NCBI GenBank assembly: GCA_013298665.1
Contig: JAAFIK010000033.1
Location: 1-52,067 of the forward strand
Reading direction: 5' to 3'
From: Chitinophagales bacterium
GTDB taxonomy: Bacteria; Bacteroidota; Bacteroidia; Chitinophagales; Chitinophagaceae
Length of the DNA stretch: 52,067 nt
Translations under genes and position numbers: made by a program
In this document: in pieces, positions 1-8,187 of the stretch
How positions within the stretch are numbered: the first letter of the stretch is position 1
How the letters are laid out: every line of letters begins with the position of its first letter
Notes under the pieces: model-generated
Database searches by the model: none
Seen by the model: only the letters and a program-made list of their open reading frames with translations
What the model was told of the DNA's origin: nothing

Positions 1-2
1 TT

Positions 3-320
3 TTACCGGTGGGTGGTGCTTTTCACTCCCCGCTTATGGCACCTGCGCGTGAGGAACTCGCTGCGGCGATTGCTGCCACCACTTTTCATACACCGGTTTG
101 TCCCGTTTACCAGAATGTAACCGCCCTTGCCGTAACCGATCCCGCAACGATCAGGCAAAACCTCGTGGATCAGTTGACGGGTGCCGTGAGGTGGACGCAA
201 TGCACTGCAGCGATGGTTGCCGATGGCGCAACCGCATTTACGGAATGCGGGCCGGGTAAAGTATTGCAGGGGCTGGTACAGAAGATACAGCCCGGTGCAG
301 TTGTGAATGGGGTGAATTGA
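3..320 (+). CDS. fabD: Malonyl-CoA:ACP transacylase, C-terminal part
   Basis: The window opens inside this gene; about 105 C-terminal codons are present and the gene ends with TGA at 318-320. FabD transfers malonyl from CoA to acyl carrier protein in the cytoplasm to feed fatty acid synthesis. The visible GAFHSPLM segment carries the family's catalytic histidine, and the FTECGPGKVLQGL segment near the end is the usual C-terminal FabD signature. The Ser nucleophile (GHSxG) lies upstream of the window. It is not obviously coupled to the next gene, which starts 102 bp later. The family call is secure; the 5' part is missing only because of the window edge. Confidence 0.93.
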   Translation, partial: LPVGGAFHSPLMAPAREELAAAIAATTFHTPVCPVYQNVTALAVTDPATIRQNLVDQLTGAVRWTQCTAAMVADGATAFTECGPGKVLQGLVQKIQPGAVVNGVN

Positions 321-422
321 TACCGGTACAGCACTGATTTATCATACCTGGCTTCAACTTATCCCTGCTTAGAACAAGTATTTATTTTATGCGACCTTTG
401 CATACACAATTGTTCCCGCATT

Positions 423-974
423 ATGGAAAATGAAAAGTTAGCAGCATTGCTTGTCGGGCAAACCACCCGTTTGCAGCAGCTTAATGATATAGTACTCAAT
501 GCCGTAAAAGAGGAAGAACTCATCTCGGCCAAACTGGTGGATACCGATGACGTAAAGATACCATTGGGCAGCCGTCTTGCAGATCATGTGGCCAGTTTTG
601 GCGGAAGCTGGCGTTTCATCATTGCCTTTTTTGTTTTTATGCTGGTTTGGATCGGGGTCAACCTCTACCTGCTTACCCGGCCATTCGATCCTTATCCCTT
701 TATCCTGCTCAACCTCATCCTCAGTTGCCTGGCGTCTATACAGGCGCCCATCATCATGATGAGCCAAAACCGTAAGGAAGAAAAGGATCGCCTGCGTTCG
801 CAAAACGATTACCTGGTCAATCTTAAATCGGAAATAGAAATCCGGAACCTCCACCAGAAAATAGACCTGCTGATTGTAGAACAAATGAACAGTCTTTTTG
901 ATATCCAGAAAGCGCAGTTGGAGGCGATAGAAGAAGTTAAAGCACTGATCCTGGAAAAACAGGGCGGGCACTGA
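423..974 (+). CDS. DUF1003 family membrane protein
   Basis: A 183-residue protein with two hydrophobic segments at about residues 62-82 and 88-112, separated by a short loop, and a charged, probably coiled-coil C-terminal tail of about 65 residues. The block DPYPFILLNL followed by QAPIIMMSQNR and then D-x-x-x-x-x-D-Y-L-V-N-L-K is the DUF1003 signature. The family has no settled biochemical function, so none is assigned. ATG at 423 is chosen because the family's N-terminal region fits from there and no upstream in-frame start is better. It stands alone between fabD and a repeat-rich gap. Confidence 0.85.
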   Translation: MENEKLAALLVGQTTRLQQLNDIVLNAVKEEELISAKLVDTDDVKIPLGSRLADHVASFGGSWRFIIAFFVFMLVWIGVNLYLLTRPFDPYPFILLNLILSCLASIQAPIIMMSQNRKEEKDRLRSQNDYLVNLKSEIEIRNLHQKIDLLIVEQMNSLFDIQKAQLEAIEEVKALILEKQGGH

Positions 975-1230
975 GTACTGTGTAGCAAGATTATAGGTAG
1001 CAAGTATCAGGAGGGAGTACTAGGTACTTGATAGTCAATACTTAGTACAAAGTTTCAAGCTATGGGTGTCCTGAATCTGGAGTAGTAGCAAGATAAGAAA
1101 TATCCGCAGCAAGACGGGTTCTGTCTTGATACTTGTGTCTTGCCCCGCCATCTCATATCTGGAACAGTCGCAGGATAAGAAGTTCCAGTATTAAGTTCTG
1201 GCTACCCAAAGGGTAGGCAAAAGGTAGGAT

Positions 1231-1283
1231 ATCCCACTGATGCGCCACTGATGCGTCACTGATGTGCCACTGTTATCCCACTG
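1231..1283. repeat. 11-bp tandem repeat, about 4.7 copies
   Basis: Direct repeat of the unit GATGCGCCACT with small changes: full units at 1239-1249, 1250-1260, 1261-1271 and 1272-1282, plus a partial unit ATCCCACT before them. The last copy diverges most (GTTATCCCACT). Confidence 0.9.
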
Positions 1284-1344
1284 TAAAGGGAACTGGGATA
1301 TCTATGGGTGAACACTGTCAGAGGAGGAGGTAGTACCTGGCCGC

Positions 1345-1377
1345 GGGGTAAACATCGGGGTAAACATCGGGGTAAAC
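1345..1377. repeat. 12-bp tandem repeat, 2.75 copies
   Basis: The unit GGGGTAAACATC is repeated exactly at 1345-1356 and 1357-1368, then partially at 1369-1377, where it runs into the next repeat family. Confidence 0.9.
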
Positions 1378-1404
1378 CCGCTGTCTGAGACCCGCTGTCT
1401 GAAA
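1377..1404. repeat. 14-bp direct repeat, two copies
   Basis: CCCGCTGTCTGAGA at 1377-1390 is followed immediately by CCCGCTGTCTGAAA at 1391-1404, one base different. This is the third short repeat of a different period in under 200 bp. Confidence 0.88.
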
Positions 1405-1486
1405 CCCCTGTTTAAAACCCGCCGGCTACGGGGGGGTAAGTGGAAAAGACGGGCTTAGACGGCTAACCCTCGGCTTTACTACGGGG

Positions 1487-1690
1487 TTACCTCGGGTCTG
1501 CTATAGGAAAGATGCCTTGTAACGATAACTTTAAAATGGTATAAATAACCCGCAGTAGCCCCGGGTGTCTTAACAATGTCTTGTACGGTAGCTTGAACAG
1601 CAGCAGACGGCCATCATCATCCCTGGTCTTTTGTCTTACATCCCATATGGTGCTTTGTATCCGGTATTTCCGGCGATCTTTCATGAGCAA
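1487..1690 (-). CDS. Possible small hypothetical protein
   Basis: A 67-codon open frame, divergent from gtrA (62 bp between starts). Its codons resemble those of neighbouring genes, which is the main reason to list it. The product is basic at the N-terminus (KDRRKYR) and ends with an amphipathic stretch (LLRVIYTILKLSL) but no recognised domain or signal peptide. It could start at 1690 or at a second ATG at 1684. No TAnnTTTG element was found for it, and it borders the repeat-rich spacer, so it may equally be a gene remnant or chance. Confidence 0.3.
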   Translation of the reverse strand: MLMKDRRKYRIQSTIWDVRQKTRDDDGRLLLFKLPYKTLLRHPGLLRVIYTILKLSLQGIFPIADPR

Positions 1691-1727
1691 CGATCAATTT
1701 TCATCAGGTACCTTGGTCACAAAGTTG

Positions 1728-1735
1728 TAGCTTTG
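1728..1735 (+). promoter_or_regulatory. Candidate -7 element before gtrA
   Basis: TAGCTTTG matches the Bacteroidota -7 consensus TAnnTTTG and lies 16 bp before the ATG at 1752. No TTG is seen 17-23 bp upstream, so the -33 element is weak or absent. Confidence 0.5.
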
Positions 1736-1751
1736 CCGCCTCTTTTACAAT

Positions 1752-2228
1752 ATGCCCAGGCAAGCCCTTCTTACGGTCATTGATTTTTTTTACCCGCCAT
1801 TCCGGCGTGTTATGCCTTTACAAACCTTCCGGTATGCTGCCTGTGGGGGGGGCAATACCCTGATGGGGCTTACACTCTATACCGTTATCCATGAATACAC
1901 GCTCAAAGGCAGGAACCTCGATCTGGGCTTTCTTGTACTGAGTCCGCATATTGCGGCGCTGCTCATTTCCTGTACAGCCACCTTTATTGTGGGTTTTTTC
2001 CTGATGAAATATGTGGTCTTTACCAATAGTAACCTGCGCGGACGTATTCAGCTTTTCCGCTATTTTCTTTCTTTCTTCACCAACCTCGTTATCAATTATT
2101 TCTTATTGAAGTGTTTTGTTGATCTCTGGCACTGGGATGCCATTGCTTCACAGGTACTTACCACGATTGTGGTCATCGCTGTCAGTTACCTCAGCCAGAA
2201 ACACTTTACTTTCCGCAGCCAGGGGTAG
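1752..2228 (+). CDS. GtrA-like membrane protein
   Basis: A 158-residue protein with four hydrophobic segments and a basic C-terminal end, SYLSQKHFTFR, which is the characteristic tail of the GtrA/DPMS-like family. An early FRYAACGGGNT block is the usual N-terminal GtrA motif. Family members are small four-helix inner-membrane proteins thought to help move lipid-linked sugars across the membrane or to anchor partner glycosyltransferases. No glycosyltransferase lies next to it, so the substrate cannot be inferred. The size is normal for the family. A candidate -7 element sits just upstream. Confidence 0.88.
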   Translation: MPRQALLTVIDFFYPPFRRVMPLQTFRYAACGGGNTLMGLTLYTVIHEYTLKGRNLDLGFLVLSPHIAALLISCTATFIVGFFLMKYVVFTNSNLRGRIQLFRYFLSFFTNLVINYFLLKCFVDLWHWDAIASQVLTTIVVIAVSYLSQKHFTFRSQG

Positions 2229-2335
2229 TTTTTTGCCAATACTACCGCTTTGCCGGGGTGAGACTGCCATTTTTTCATCTTTCAGGCGGCTGGCACAATC
2301 ATTGAACACCCCGTTACAAATAAAACGCATCCACC

Positions 2336-4252
2336 ATGGGAAAAATTATAGGAATTGACTTAGGAACGACCAATAGCTGCGTTTCCGTAATGGAAGGCAA
2401 CGAACCGGTAGTGATTGCCAACGAAGAAGGGCGCCGTACTACCCCATCTGTAGTAGGTTTTTTGAAGAATGGGGAACGTAAAGTAGGGGATCCTGCCAAA
2501 CGCCAGGCCATTACCAACCCCAGAAACACCATTACCAGTGTAAAACGCTTTATGGGACGTCGTTTTGACGAAGTGACAGAAGAAACCACTCATTGGAGTT
2601 ATGGCGTGGTAAAGGGTGACAATAATACCGTTCGTATCGATATAGATGGCAGGATGTACACACCGCAGGAAATCAGTGCCATGGTGCTGCAAAAGATGAA
2701 AAAGACAGCCGAAGATTACCTCGGACACGAAGTAACCGAAGCGGTGATTACCGTACCGGCCTATTTTAATGACGCCCAGCGCCAGGCTACTAAAGAAGCG
2801 GGTGAAATTGCCGGACTTACCGTAAAACGTATTGTAAACGAACCTACTGCCGCAGCACTTGCTTATGGCATGGATAAAAAAGGACAGGACCAAAAGATCG
2901 CGGTATTCGACCTTGGGGGTGGAACCTTCGACATCAGCGTTCTCGAACTGGGCGATGGTGTATTTGAAGTAAAAAGCACCAATGGTGATACCCACCTAGG
3001 TGGTGATGATTTTGATAAAGTGATCATGGACTGGCTGGCCGATGAATTTAAAAATGACGAATCGATCGACCTCCGTAAGGATCCGATGGCACTGCAGCGC
3101 CTGAAAGAAGCCGCAGAGAAAGCCAAGATCGAACTGAGCAGTGGTAATGAAACAGAAGTAAACCTGCCTTATATCACTGCTGTTGATGGTGTACCCAAGC
3201 ACCTGGTTAAAAAATTAAGCCGTGCCAAATTTGAGCAGATTGCTGATAAACTGTTTGAGCGCTGTCTCCGCCCATGCGAGCAGGCACTCAAAGACGCCGG
3301 TATGAGTACCAGCGAAATAGACGAAGTGATCCTCGTAGGGGGCAGTACCCGCATCCCCAAGGTACAGGAAATTGTAGAGAAATTTTTCGGTCGCAAACCC
3401 AATAAGGGCGTAAACCCTGATGAAGTGGTGGCCATTGGTGCAGCCATACAAGGAGGTGTACTCACCGGTGAGGTAAAAGACGTACTCCTGCTCGACGTAA
3501 CACCGCTTAGTCTCGGTATCGAAACCATGGGTGGAGTAATGACCCGCCTGATCGACAGCAATACAACAATTCCTACCAAAAAATCTGAAGTATTCAGTAC
3601 CGCCAGCGATAACCAGCCTGGTGTAGAGATACACGTATTGCAGGGTGAACGCCCCATGGCCAACCAGAATAAGAGCCTCGGACGCTTTACGCTGAGCGAT
3701 ATTCCTCCGGCACCACGCGGCGTACCGCAGATTGAAGTGGTTTTTGACATTGACGCCAATGGTATCCTGCATGTAACTGCAAAAGATAAAGGCACAGGTA
3801 AGGAACAGCGCATCACCATACAGGGCGGTAGCGGGCTGAGTAAGGAAGAAGTGGAGAAAATGAAAGCTGAAGCCAAAGCGAACGAAGCCACCGATAGGGT
3901 AGAGAAAGAAAGGGTGGAAAAGATCAACCAGGCAGACAGCCTTATCTTCCAGACAGAAAAGCAACTGAAGGATTATGGTGAGAAAATCAGTGCTGATAAA
4001 AAAGCACCCATTGAAGCTGCGCTGGCCAAACTGAAGGAAGCACACAAACTGCAGGATATTGCCCAGATTGATGCCGCCGTTACAGAAATGAACAATGCAT
4101 GGACCGCTGCAAGCGAAGAAATGTATAAGGCTACACAAGAAGCTGGTGCACAGGGTGGTGGCGGACAGCCCGACTTTGGCGAACAGCCCAAGCAGGATGG
4201 CCCGGCCAGCAATGATAATGTAGAAGATGCCCAGTTTGAAGAAGTAAAATAA
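2336..4252 (+). CDS. dnaK: Molecular chaperone DnaK (Hsp70)
   Basis: A complete 638-residue Hsp70: ATP-driven chaperone that binds unfolded segments in the cytoplasm together with DnaJ and GrpE. The nucleotide-binding domain shows [12 protein letters not shown] at the start, [14 protein letters not shown] at about residue 200 and [11 protein letters not shown] at about 340; the peptide-binding domain and helical lid follow, with a Gly/Gln-rich tail ending in EEVK. The start at 2336 gives the canonical [10 protein letters not shown] beginning. dnaJ and grpE are not adjacent, and no CIRCE inverted repeat is visible upstream, so heat control probably works through sigma factors. An intrinsic terminator follows 25 bp after the stop. 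Confidence 0.98.
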   Translation: MGKIIGIDLGTTNSCVSVMEGNEPVVIANEEGRRTTPSVVGFLKNGERKVGDPAKRQAITNPRNTITSVKRFMGRRFDEVTEETTHWSYGVVKGDNNTVRIDIDGRMYTPQEISAMVLQKMKKTAEDYLGHEVTEAVITVPAYFNDAQRQATKEAGEIAGLTVKRIVNEPTAAALAYGMDKKGQDQKIAVFDLGGGTFDISVLELGDGVFEVKSTNGDTHLGGDDFDKVIMDWLADEFKNDESIDLRKDPMALQRLKEAAEKAKIELSSGNETEVNLPYITAVDGVPKHLVKKLSRAKFEQIADKLFERCLRPCEQALKDAGMSTSEIDEVILVGGSTRIPKVQEIVEKFFGRKPNKGVNPDEVVAIGAAIQGGVLTGEVKDVLLLDVTPLSLGIETMGGVMTRLIDSNTTIPTKKSEVFSTASDNQPGVEIHVLQGERPMANQNKSLGRFTLSDIPPAPRGVPQIEVVFDIDANGILHVTAKDKGTGKEQRITIQGGSGLSKEEVEKMKAEAKANEATDRVEKERVEKINQADSLIFQTEKQLKDYGEKISADKKAPIEAALAKLKEAHKLQDIAQIDAAVTEMNNAWTAASEEMYKATQEAGAQGGGGQPDFGEQPKQDGPASNDNVEDAQFEEVK

Positions 4253-4277
4253 AAAGAATCCATTCTCAACGACTTAT

Positions 4278-4304
4278 AAAGCCACGGTAATACGTGGCTT
4301 TTTT
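4278..4304 (+). terminator. Intrinsic terminator after dnaK
   Basis: A perfect 9-bp stem (AAAGCCACG with CGTGGCTTT) around a 6-nt loop GTAATA, running into a T-run. It closes the dnaK transcript and separates it from the minus-strand gene that ends at 4322. Confidence 0.92.
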
Positions 4305-4321
4305 ATGTTCATTCCGGTGTA

Positions 4322-5506
4322 TCAGGTATAACTGTAATTGTCCAAGTATTTATAACCACTTCCGGTATTCAGCAGTAATACTTTTTCGGATGGCAGGATG
4401 GCATGATTGCGGCTCAGGTGTACATATGCTTTCCAGGTTGCGGCGCCTTCCGGAGCAATCAGCAAGCCCTCATTGCGGGCAATTTCTTTTACCCCATCAA
4501 TAATTTCCGCTTCGCTAAGGGCCAGTGCCATTCCGCCTGATTCATTTAAAACGGCCAGCATCATTGTCATGCCAAAAGGGTAGGGTACCGCCAGTCCGTT
4601 AGCAATGGTTGGTTGAGGAGTGAAATGAGATTTCCAATGCCGGATATCTTTTTGGGCATACAATAAAGGGGCGCATTGTGCCGATTGCACGGCAATCATT
4701 CTTGGTAAGGGGCCATCAATCCAGCCGAGCAATTGCATTTCTTTGAAAGCCTTCCAGATGCCGATCAGACCTGTACCGCCACCGGCAGGATAGATGATTA
4801 CATCCGGGAGCTGCCAGTTCAATTGTTCCGCAATTTCATACCCCATCGTTTTTTTTCCTTCCAGCCGATAGGGTTCTTTTAAAGTGGAGACGTCGAAATA
4901 ACACTTGTCCGCATTTATCTCCATTGCTTTTTGGGCACAGTCATGAATTAACCCATCAACCAAAACCAGGTTGGCGCCATAGAGTAAACATTCCTGCTTA
5001 AAAACGGCAGGTGTATGCCGGGGCATTACCACAGTGCAGCCGATACCTGCATTGGCGCAGTAGGCTGCCAATGCCCCGCCTGCATTTCCTGCTGTAGGGA
5101 TTATGCACTTTGTGATGCCCAGTTCTTTTGCTTTAGAAACTGCTACACTCAGCCCTCTCGCCTTAAATGAGCCCGTGGGGTTACAGGATTCGTCTTTCAG
5201 CAACACATCAGCCAGACCATACCGGTTGGTCATCTTATGCAAAGGATATACCGGCGTCATGCCTTCTCCAAGTGTAACAATATGCTGCGGGTCAATAACA
5301 GGGAGCATGGCAGCATACCGCCACAGACTATCGGGCTGGTGCAGGAGTGATGCTTTGGACAGTTTTACGGAGTAGTTGTATGTTACTACAAGGGGTTGAT
5401 TGCAGCAAAGCGCAAATGTTTGTATTGATGAAAAAGGATATGCCTTTTTGCAGGAAGAACAGGTAAGCGCAATAGCAGAAGTAAACGGGCATGTTGATAT
5501 TGTCAT
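4322..5506 (-). CDS. thrC: Threonine synthase-type PLP enzyme
   Basis: A 394-residue fold-type II PLP enzyme. The N-terminus carries a zinc-ribbon-like set of cysteines (C16, C19, C34, C35). The PLP lysine is K115 in NPTGSFKARG, a phosphate-binding GNAGGA loop follows, and AGGGTGL comes later; this order matches threonine synthases with an N-terminal zinc ribbon. Such enzymes convert O-phosphohomoserine to threonine. The gene lies 66 bp downstream of a LysR regulator in the same direction, with a LysR-type dyad between them, which is unusual for housekeeping thrC. The protein could therefore be a specialised paralogue acting on a related substrate; the reaction is inferred from family only. 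Confidence 0.8.
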   Translation of the reverse strand: MTISTCPFTSAIALTCSSCKKAYPFSSIQTFALCCNQPLVVTYNYSVKLSKASLLHQPDSLWRYAAMLPVIDPQHIVTLGEGMTPVYPLHKMTNRYGLADVLLKDESCNPTGSFKARGLSVAVSKAKELGITKCIIPTAGNAGGALAAYCANAGIGCTVVMPRHTPAVFKQECLLYGANLVLVDGLIHDCAQKAMEINADKCYFDVSTLKEPYRLEGKKTMGYEIAEQLNWQLPDVIIYPAGGGTGLIGIWKAFKEMQLLGWIDGPLPRMIAVQSAQCAPLLYAQKDIRHWKSHFTPQPTIANGLAVPYPFGMTMMLAVLNESGGMALALSEAEIIDGVKEIARNEGLLIAPEGAATWKAYVHLSRNHAILPSEKVLLLNTGSGYKYLDNYSYT

Positions 5507-5551
5507 GTTGTAAAAGTACAGTCAAACCGATAACCTGGCCATCGCTGAAAT

Positions 5552-5577
5552 GTTATGCGCTATAACGCAGGGTTATA
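5552..5577 (-). promoter_or_regulatory. Probable LysR-type operator before thrC
   Basis: Half-sites GTTAT, ATAAC and GTTAT follow each other with exactly 5 bp between them (5552-5556, 5562-5566, 5572-5576), so they repeat once per helical turn. The second pair extends to the 17-bp dyad TATAAC-N5-GTTATA, which contains the LysR T-N11-A pattern. It lies 46-71 bp upstream of the thrC start and overlaps the stop codon of the LysR gene. Confidence 0.6.
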
Positions 5578-6469
5578 CTTCTTTTTTACAAAACCGGATA
5601 AATGCCTTGTTCAGTTCATTGTTGTCTGTACCATGCCGCTGGATAAAAAAGAAATTCCGTGTAATCTGAAACTTCTCAATTTTTACTTCTACCAGGTCTC
5701 CATCCCGTAACTCTTTTAAGATGGATCCCCTGGGCAAGAAACCAAGGCAGTCATCTTCCCGTAAGAAATTCTTCAGTGCTTCTGTACCCGCAAGCCGAAC
5801 CCCTGCATTCAGATCAGCTATTTTAATGCCATGCTTTTCAAGGCAGTATTTCAATGCTGCCAGCGTTCCTGATCCCTGCTCCCGTAATACCACCGGCAGG
5901 TTTTTGAGATCGGGTATGAGCAGTGTTTTTTTTCGGGCAATCGGACTTTTGGCACTGCAAACGGCTATAACTTCATCAGTGATAAATGGTTGATAAAGAA
6001 TGGTGGATTTTTTTCTTTTCCCCTCCACAATACCAATATCTATTTCCTGGTCAATTAATGCCCGGGTGATGGTATCGGTATTTCTGTTCAGCAGGCTGAT
6101 TTTTATATCCGGGTATTTCTGATGAAAGGCAGATAATATTTTGGGTATAATATACAGGGCTACGGTTGTGCTGGCGCCCAGTTTTAATTGTCCCTTCGCA
6201 TTCAAATGATCGTTGAGGATACTCAGCTCAAAAGCCAGCCTGTTCTGAATTTTTTTCGCTTCTCTGAGGTGGGTTAATAACAAATGTCCGCCTTTTGTTA
6301 ACCTTATGGCATTCCCGGTTCGTTCAAACAAGGTGGTTTTGTAAAATGCCTCTAATGCTTTTATATGTTTACTGATTGCCGGCTGGCTTATGAACAATAC
6401 TTCCCCGGCTTTTGAAAAGCTGAGTTGTGTTGCCACTTCTATAAATATTTCATGTCGTGTCGAAAGCAC
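5573..6469 (-). CDS. LysR family transcriptional regulator
   Basis: A 298-residue LysR-type regulator of normal length. Residues 1-60 form the winged HTH (SFSKAGEVLFISQPAISKHIKALE is the usual helix-turn-helix block, here spanning about residues 17-40), then a linker helix and a two-lobed effector domain starting near GQLKLGASTTVALYIIP. The family activates a neighbouring gene in response to a small metabolite. The nearest same-strand gene is the threonine-synthase-type enzyme 66 bp downstream, and a T-N11-A dyad lies in that gap. Most LysR genes are divergent from their target; here target and regulator are co-directional. The effector is unknown. Confidence 0.92.
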   Translation of the reverse strand: MLSTRHEIFIEVATQLSFSKAGEVLFISQPAISKHIKALEAFYKTTLFERTGNAIRLTKGGHLLLTHLREAKKIQNRLAFELSILNDHLNAKGQLKLGASTTVALYIIPKILSAFHQKYPDIKISLLNRNTDTITRALIDQEIDIGIVEGKRKKSTILYQPFITDEVIAVCSAKSPIARKKTLLIPDLKNLPVVLREQGSGTLAALKYCLEKHGIKIADLNAGVRLAGTEALKNFLREDDCLGFLPRGSILKELRDGDLVEVKIEKFQITRNFFFIQRHGTDNNELNKAFIRFCKKEV

Positions 6470-6598
6470 CTGTTAATATTGAGTCAACTGTTTTCTGAAT
6501 AAACCGGGATGATGCCGTACAATAAATGTAGCAATAAACATGCATTGCCCGGGATTTTGCCTTGCATTGTTTGCCTGTGCCTGATGATCAGGCCTGTT

Positions 6599-7309
6599 TC
6601 ATATCCCTTCGGAAGGGGAAGCGTAGTCTCTTTTCCTGTTTTTGTTCAGCAACTGCCTGATCGCGGCCAGGTGCGATAGTAAAACCAGTGGCACAACAAC
6701 AGCAGGCAACCACAGGAATGGAAAATACTGCACGGCAATATTGGGCTGGTCGAAGGCCAACTGCTGAAATGGCAGCGGGGCAGACAATAAAGCATGCACA
6801 ACAATATTGATCAAAAGACCGAGGCATAAAAAGTTCCAGCCAAGCAAAATGCCTTTACCCATCCGTTTTTTAACATACCCCCAATAATAAACGACCGGCG
6901 CGGTGAGTCCTGAAAGAATGTCAAAATTCCGTCCTTCAAAAGTCATGAGTTGCGGAACGGCCTTATGCTGGTATAGCCAGAATAACACAAGTTCTACCGG
7001 TATCCGGATGGTATGCAGAATCGTTAATGTTTTAGTATCCAGGCCATCAATATACAGCCTGCCCCCGGCACTCACGAAAAGCAAGGCAATCAATGCCAAC
7101 GGTGGCAGAACGAGCAGTATAAATCTTGGTGGCGTGGTATCCGTTACGGTGTAGAAACCTGTGAGGCCAGGTAAGGCTTGTACCACGAGCCATAGCAATA
7201 AAACAAGCAATGTCGTTTTGGAACGGCGGGCGGCCTTGTAAAACAGGCCGATTGTCAGTAACGTTGTGAGACCAAATACTGAACTGACATAGAAGGGGAG
7301 GGTATCCAT
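6599..7309 (-). CDS. Hypothetical multi-pass membrane protein
   Basis: A 236-residue protein with about seven hydrophobic segments and a basic C-terminal tail (NKNRKRDY). I do not recognise a named family. It follows the ArsR-type regulator gene by 144 bp on the same strand, with a candidate -7 element (TATCTTTG) 18 bp before the start and a 7-bp inverted repeat near the end of the regulator gene. This suggests a regulator/target pair, but the signal sensed and the role of the membrane protein are unknown. The start at 7309 gives MDTLPFYVSS directly before the first membrane helix. Confidence 0.75.
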   Translation of the reverse strand: MDTLPFYVSSVFGLTTLLTIGLFYKAARRSKTTLLVLLLWLVVQALPGLTGFYTVTDTTPPRFILLVLPPLALIALLFVSAGGRLYIDGLDTKTLTILHTIRIPVELVLFWLYQHKAVPQLMTFEGRNFDILSGLTAPVVYYWGYVKKRMGKGILLGWNFLCLGLLINIVVHALLSAPLPFQQLAFDQPNIAVQYFPFLWLPAVVVPLVLLSHLAAIRQLLNKNRKRDYASPSEGI

Positions 7310-7327
7310 TGCTGCTGTATTTTATGT

Positions 7328-7335
7328 CAAAGATA
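7328..7335 (-). promoter_or_regulatory. Candidate -7 element for the membrane protein gene
   Basis: On the minus strand this is TATCTTTG, an exact TAnnTTTG match, 18 bp before the start codon at 7309. No good -33 TTG was found. Confidence 0.5.
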
Positions 7336-7430
7336 AAGCAACTTTACTATGACCTGTACAGCCCGATCCGGTTAACAGCGATGATTGATCGACATTGTCA
7401 ATGGCTGAATCAGCCAAGCATAATTTTAAA

Positions 7431-7452
7431 TAAGTTGATAAATAACAACTTA
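7431..7452. promoter_or_regulatory. Inverted repeat, possible ArsR operator
   Basis: Perfect 7-bp arms TAAGTTG and CAACTTA around the AT-only centre ATAAATAA. ArsR-type repressors typically bind AT-rich dyads of this form. It sits one base beyond the regulator's stop codon and about 120 bp before the membrane gene, upstream of that gene's candidate -7 element. There is no T-run directly after the stem to make a convincing terminator. Confidence 0.4.
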
Positions 7453-7453
7453 C

Positions 7454-7783
7454 TTATTTTGTATTACCGTTGATTATTGCCGGCACCCTGTCCGGCTCAG
7501 TAAGCCTGCATTCCCGGATTTGCCGGAATTGCGTAATCCATATTTCTAAAACGGTCATTTTATCCGGTTCAATCCGGTAATAAATTTCCCTCCCCCGATG
7601 GTCTTGCTTCAAGAGGCCGCAGGCTGTCAGTAAGCGCAGGTGCTGGGAAATTGCCTGCCGGGTTATGACAAAATGTTCGCTAATGCCCTTCGGCGTCATG
7701 TCCCGAAAAGCAATCAGCAGGATAATGGCCCGTCTGGTGGGGTCGGCAATGGCCTGAAAAATGTCTCTTCTCATACATGACAT
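7454..7783 (-). CDS. ArsR-type HTH transcriptional regulator
   Basis: A 109-residue winged-HTH protein. IFQAIADPTRRAIILLI is the typical start of SdpR/ArsR-like regulators, the recognition helix is in ITRQAISQHLRLL, and the wing follows (GLLKQDHRGREIYYRI). The metal-binding ELCVCD motif of classical metal sensors is absent, so it belongs with the non-metal ArsR proteins. It probably represses the co-directional membrane protein gene and perhaps itself. A long near-perfect palindrome lies in its upstream region. Confidence 0.88.
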   Translation of the reverse strand: MSCMRRDIFQAIADPTRRAIILLIAFRDMTPKGISEHFVITRQAISQHLRLLTACGLLKQDHRGREIYYRIEPDKMTVLEIWITQFRQIRECRLTEPDRVPAIINGNTK

Positions 7784-8187
7784 AACAGATTAAAAACTAT
7801 TCTGTTGCAGGTGTATGCGCAATTGTTTAATTGCACATACGCCTGCATAGCCGGATTGTGATGTGTTGGTAAGTATGATGCAGGTATCCATTATAGTTAC
7901 CCGGATGATATTTGTCTCTAAGTAAGGTACAGTTGAAATAAGCAATAAAAATAAAATATACAGACAAAATTTCTGTGCAGACAATTATTGTTAATATGCC
8001 CGGTAAGCTAAACGGTGATGTGCTTAAGGTTAAACAAAAACATTTTTTTTATGATTTCGAAACATCTGCTGAACATTAACAAACAAATCAATGTTTACAA
8101 ATACATTATTCTGCTGTGAAGGATAATTTCACTTCTGCAAACAAAAATTGCTATTTATATTTTTCATTAACAGTAAAACAAAAAACC
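7784..8187. other. Divergent spacer between arsR-type gene and rhodopsin
   Basis: About 400 bp without a supported gene. It contains the large palindrome at 7807-7846 near the regulator, then AT-rich sequence leading to the rhodopsin. TATATTTT at 8157-8164 is the closest match to a -7 element for rhodopsin (7 of 8 conserved-type positions, no good -33), so that promoter is uncertain. Confidence 0.5.
7807..7846. repeat. 40-bp near-perfect palindrome
   Basis: Two 18-nt arms (7807-7824 and 7829-7846) pair with only one G-T and one C-A mismatch around a GTTT loop. No T-run follows on either strand, so it does not look like a standard terminator. It lies 24 bp upstream of the ArsR-type gene. Confidence 0.8.

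Larger units (their letters stand above)
975..1486. other. Gene-free, repeat-rich spacer
   Basis: No coding sequence is recognisable. The first 270 bp are built from recurring short words (AGTAC, GCAAG/CTTGC, GTCTTG), including a GCAAGAC/GTCTTGC inverted pair at 1109-1115 and 1137-1143. The second half holds three different short tandem repeats (11, 12 and 14 bp), listed separately. I see no clear promoter or terminator here. Confidence 0.6.

Noticed and set aside
2229..2335. CIRCE (HrcA) element before dnaK
   Set aside because: No 9-bp inverted repeat with the CIRCE wording is present.
3169..4138. Two long open frames antisense to dnaK (about 250 and 307 codons)
   Set aside because: They mirror the codon structure of dnaK, have no domains, and dnaK is certain.
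8116..8187. Upstream in-frame start for the rhodopsin
   Set aside because: Adds 24 residues unlike any rhodopsin; the ATG at 8188 gives the usual N-terminus.
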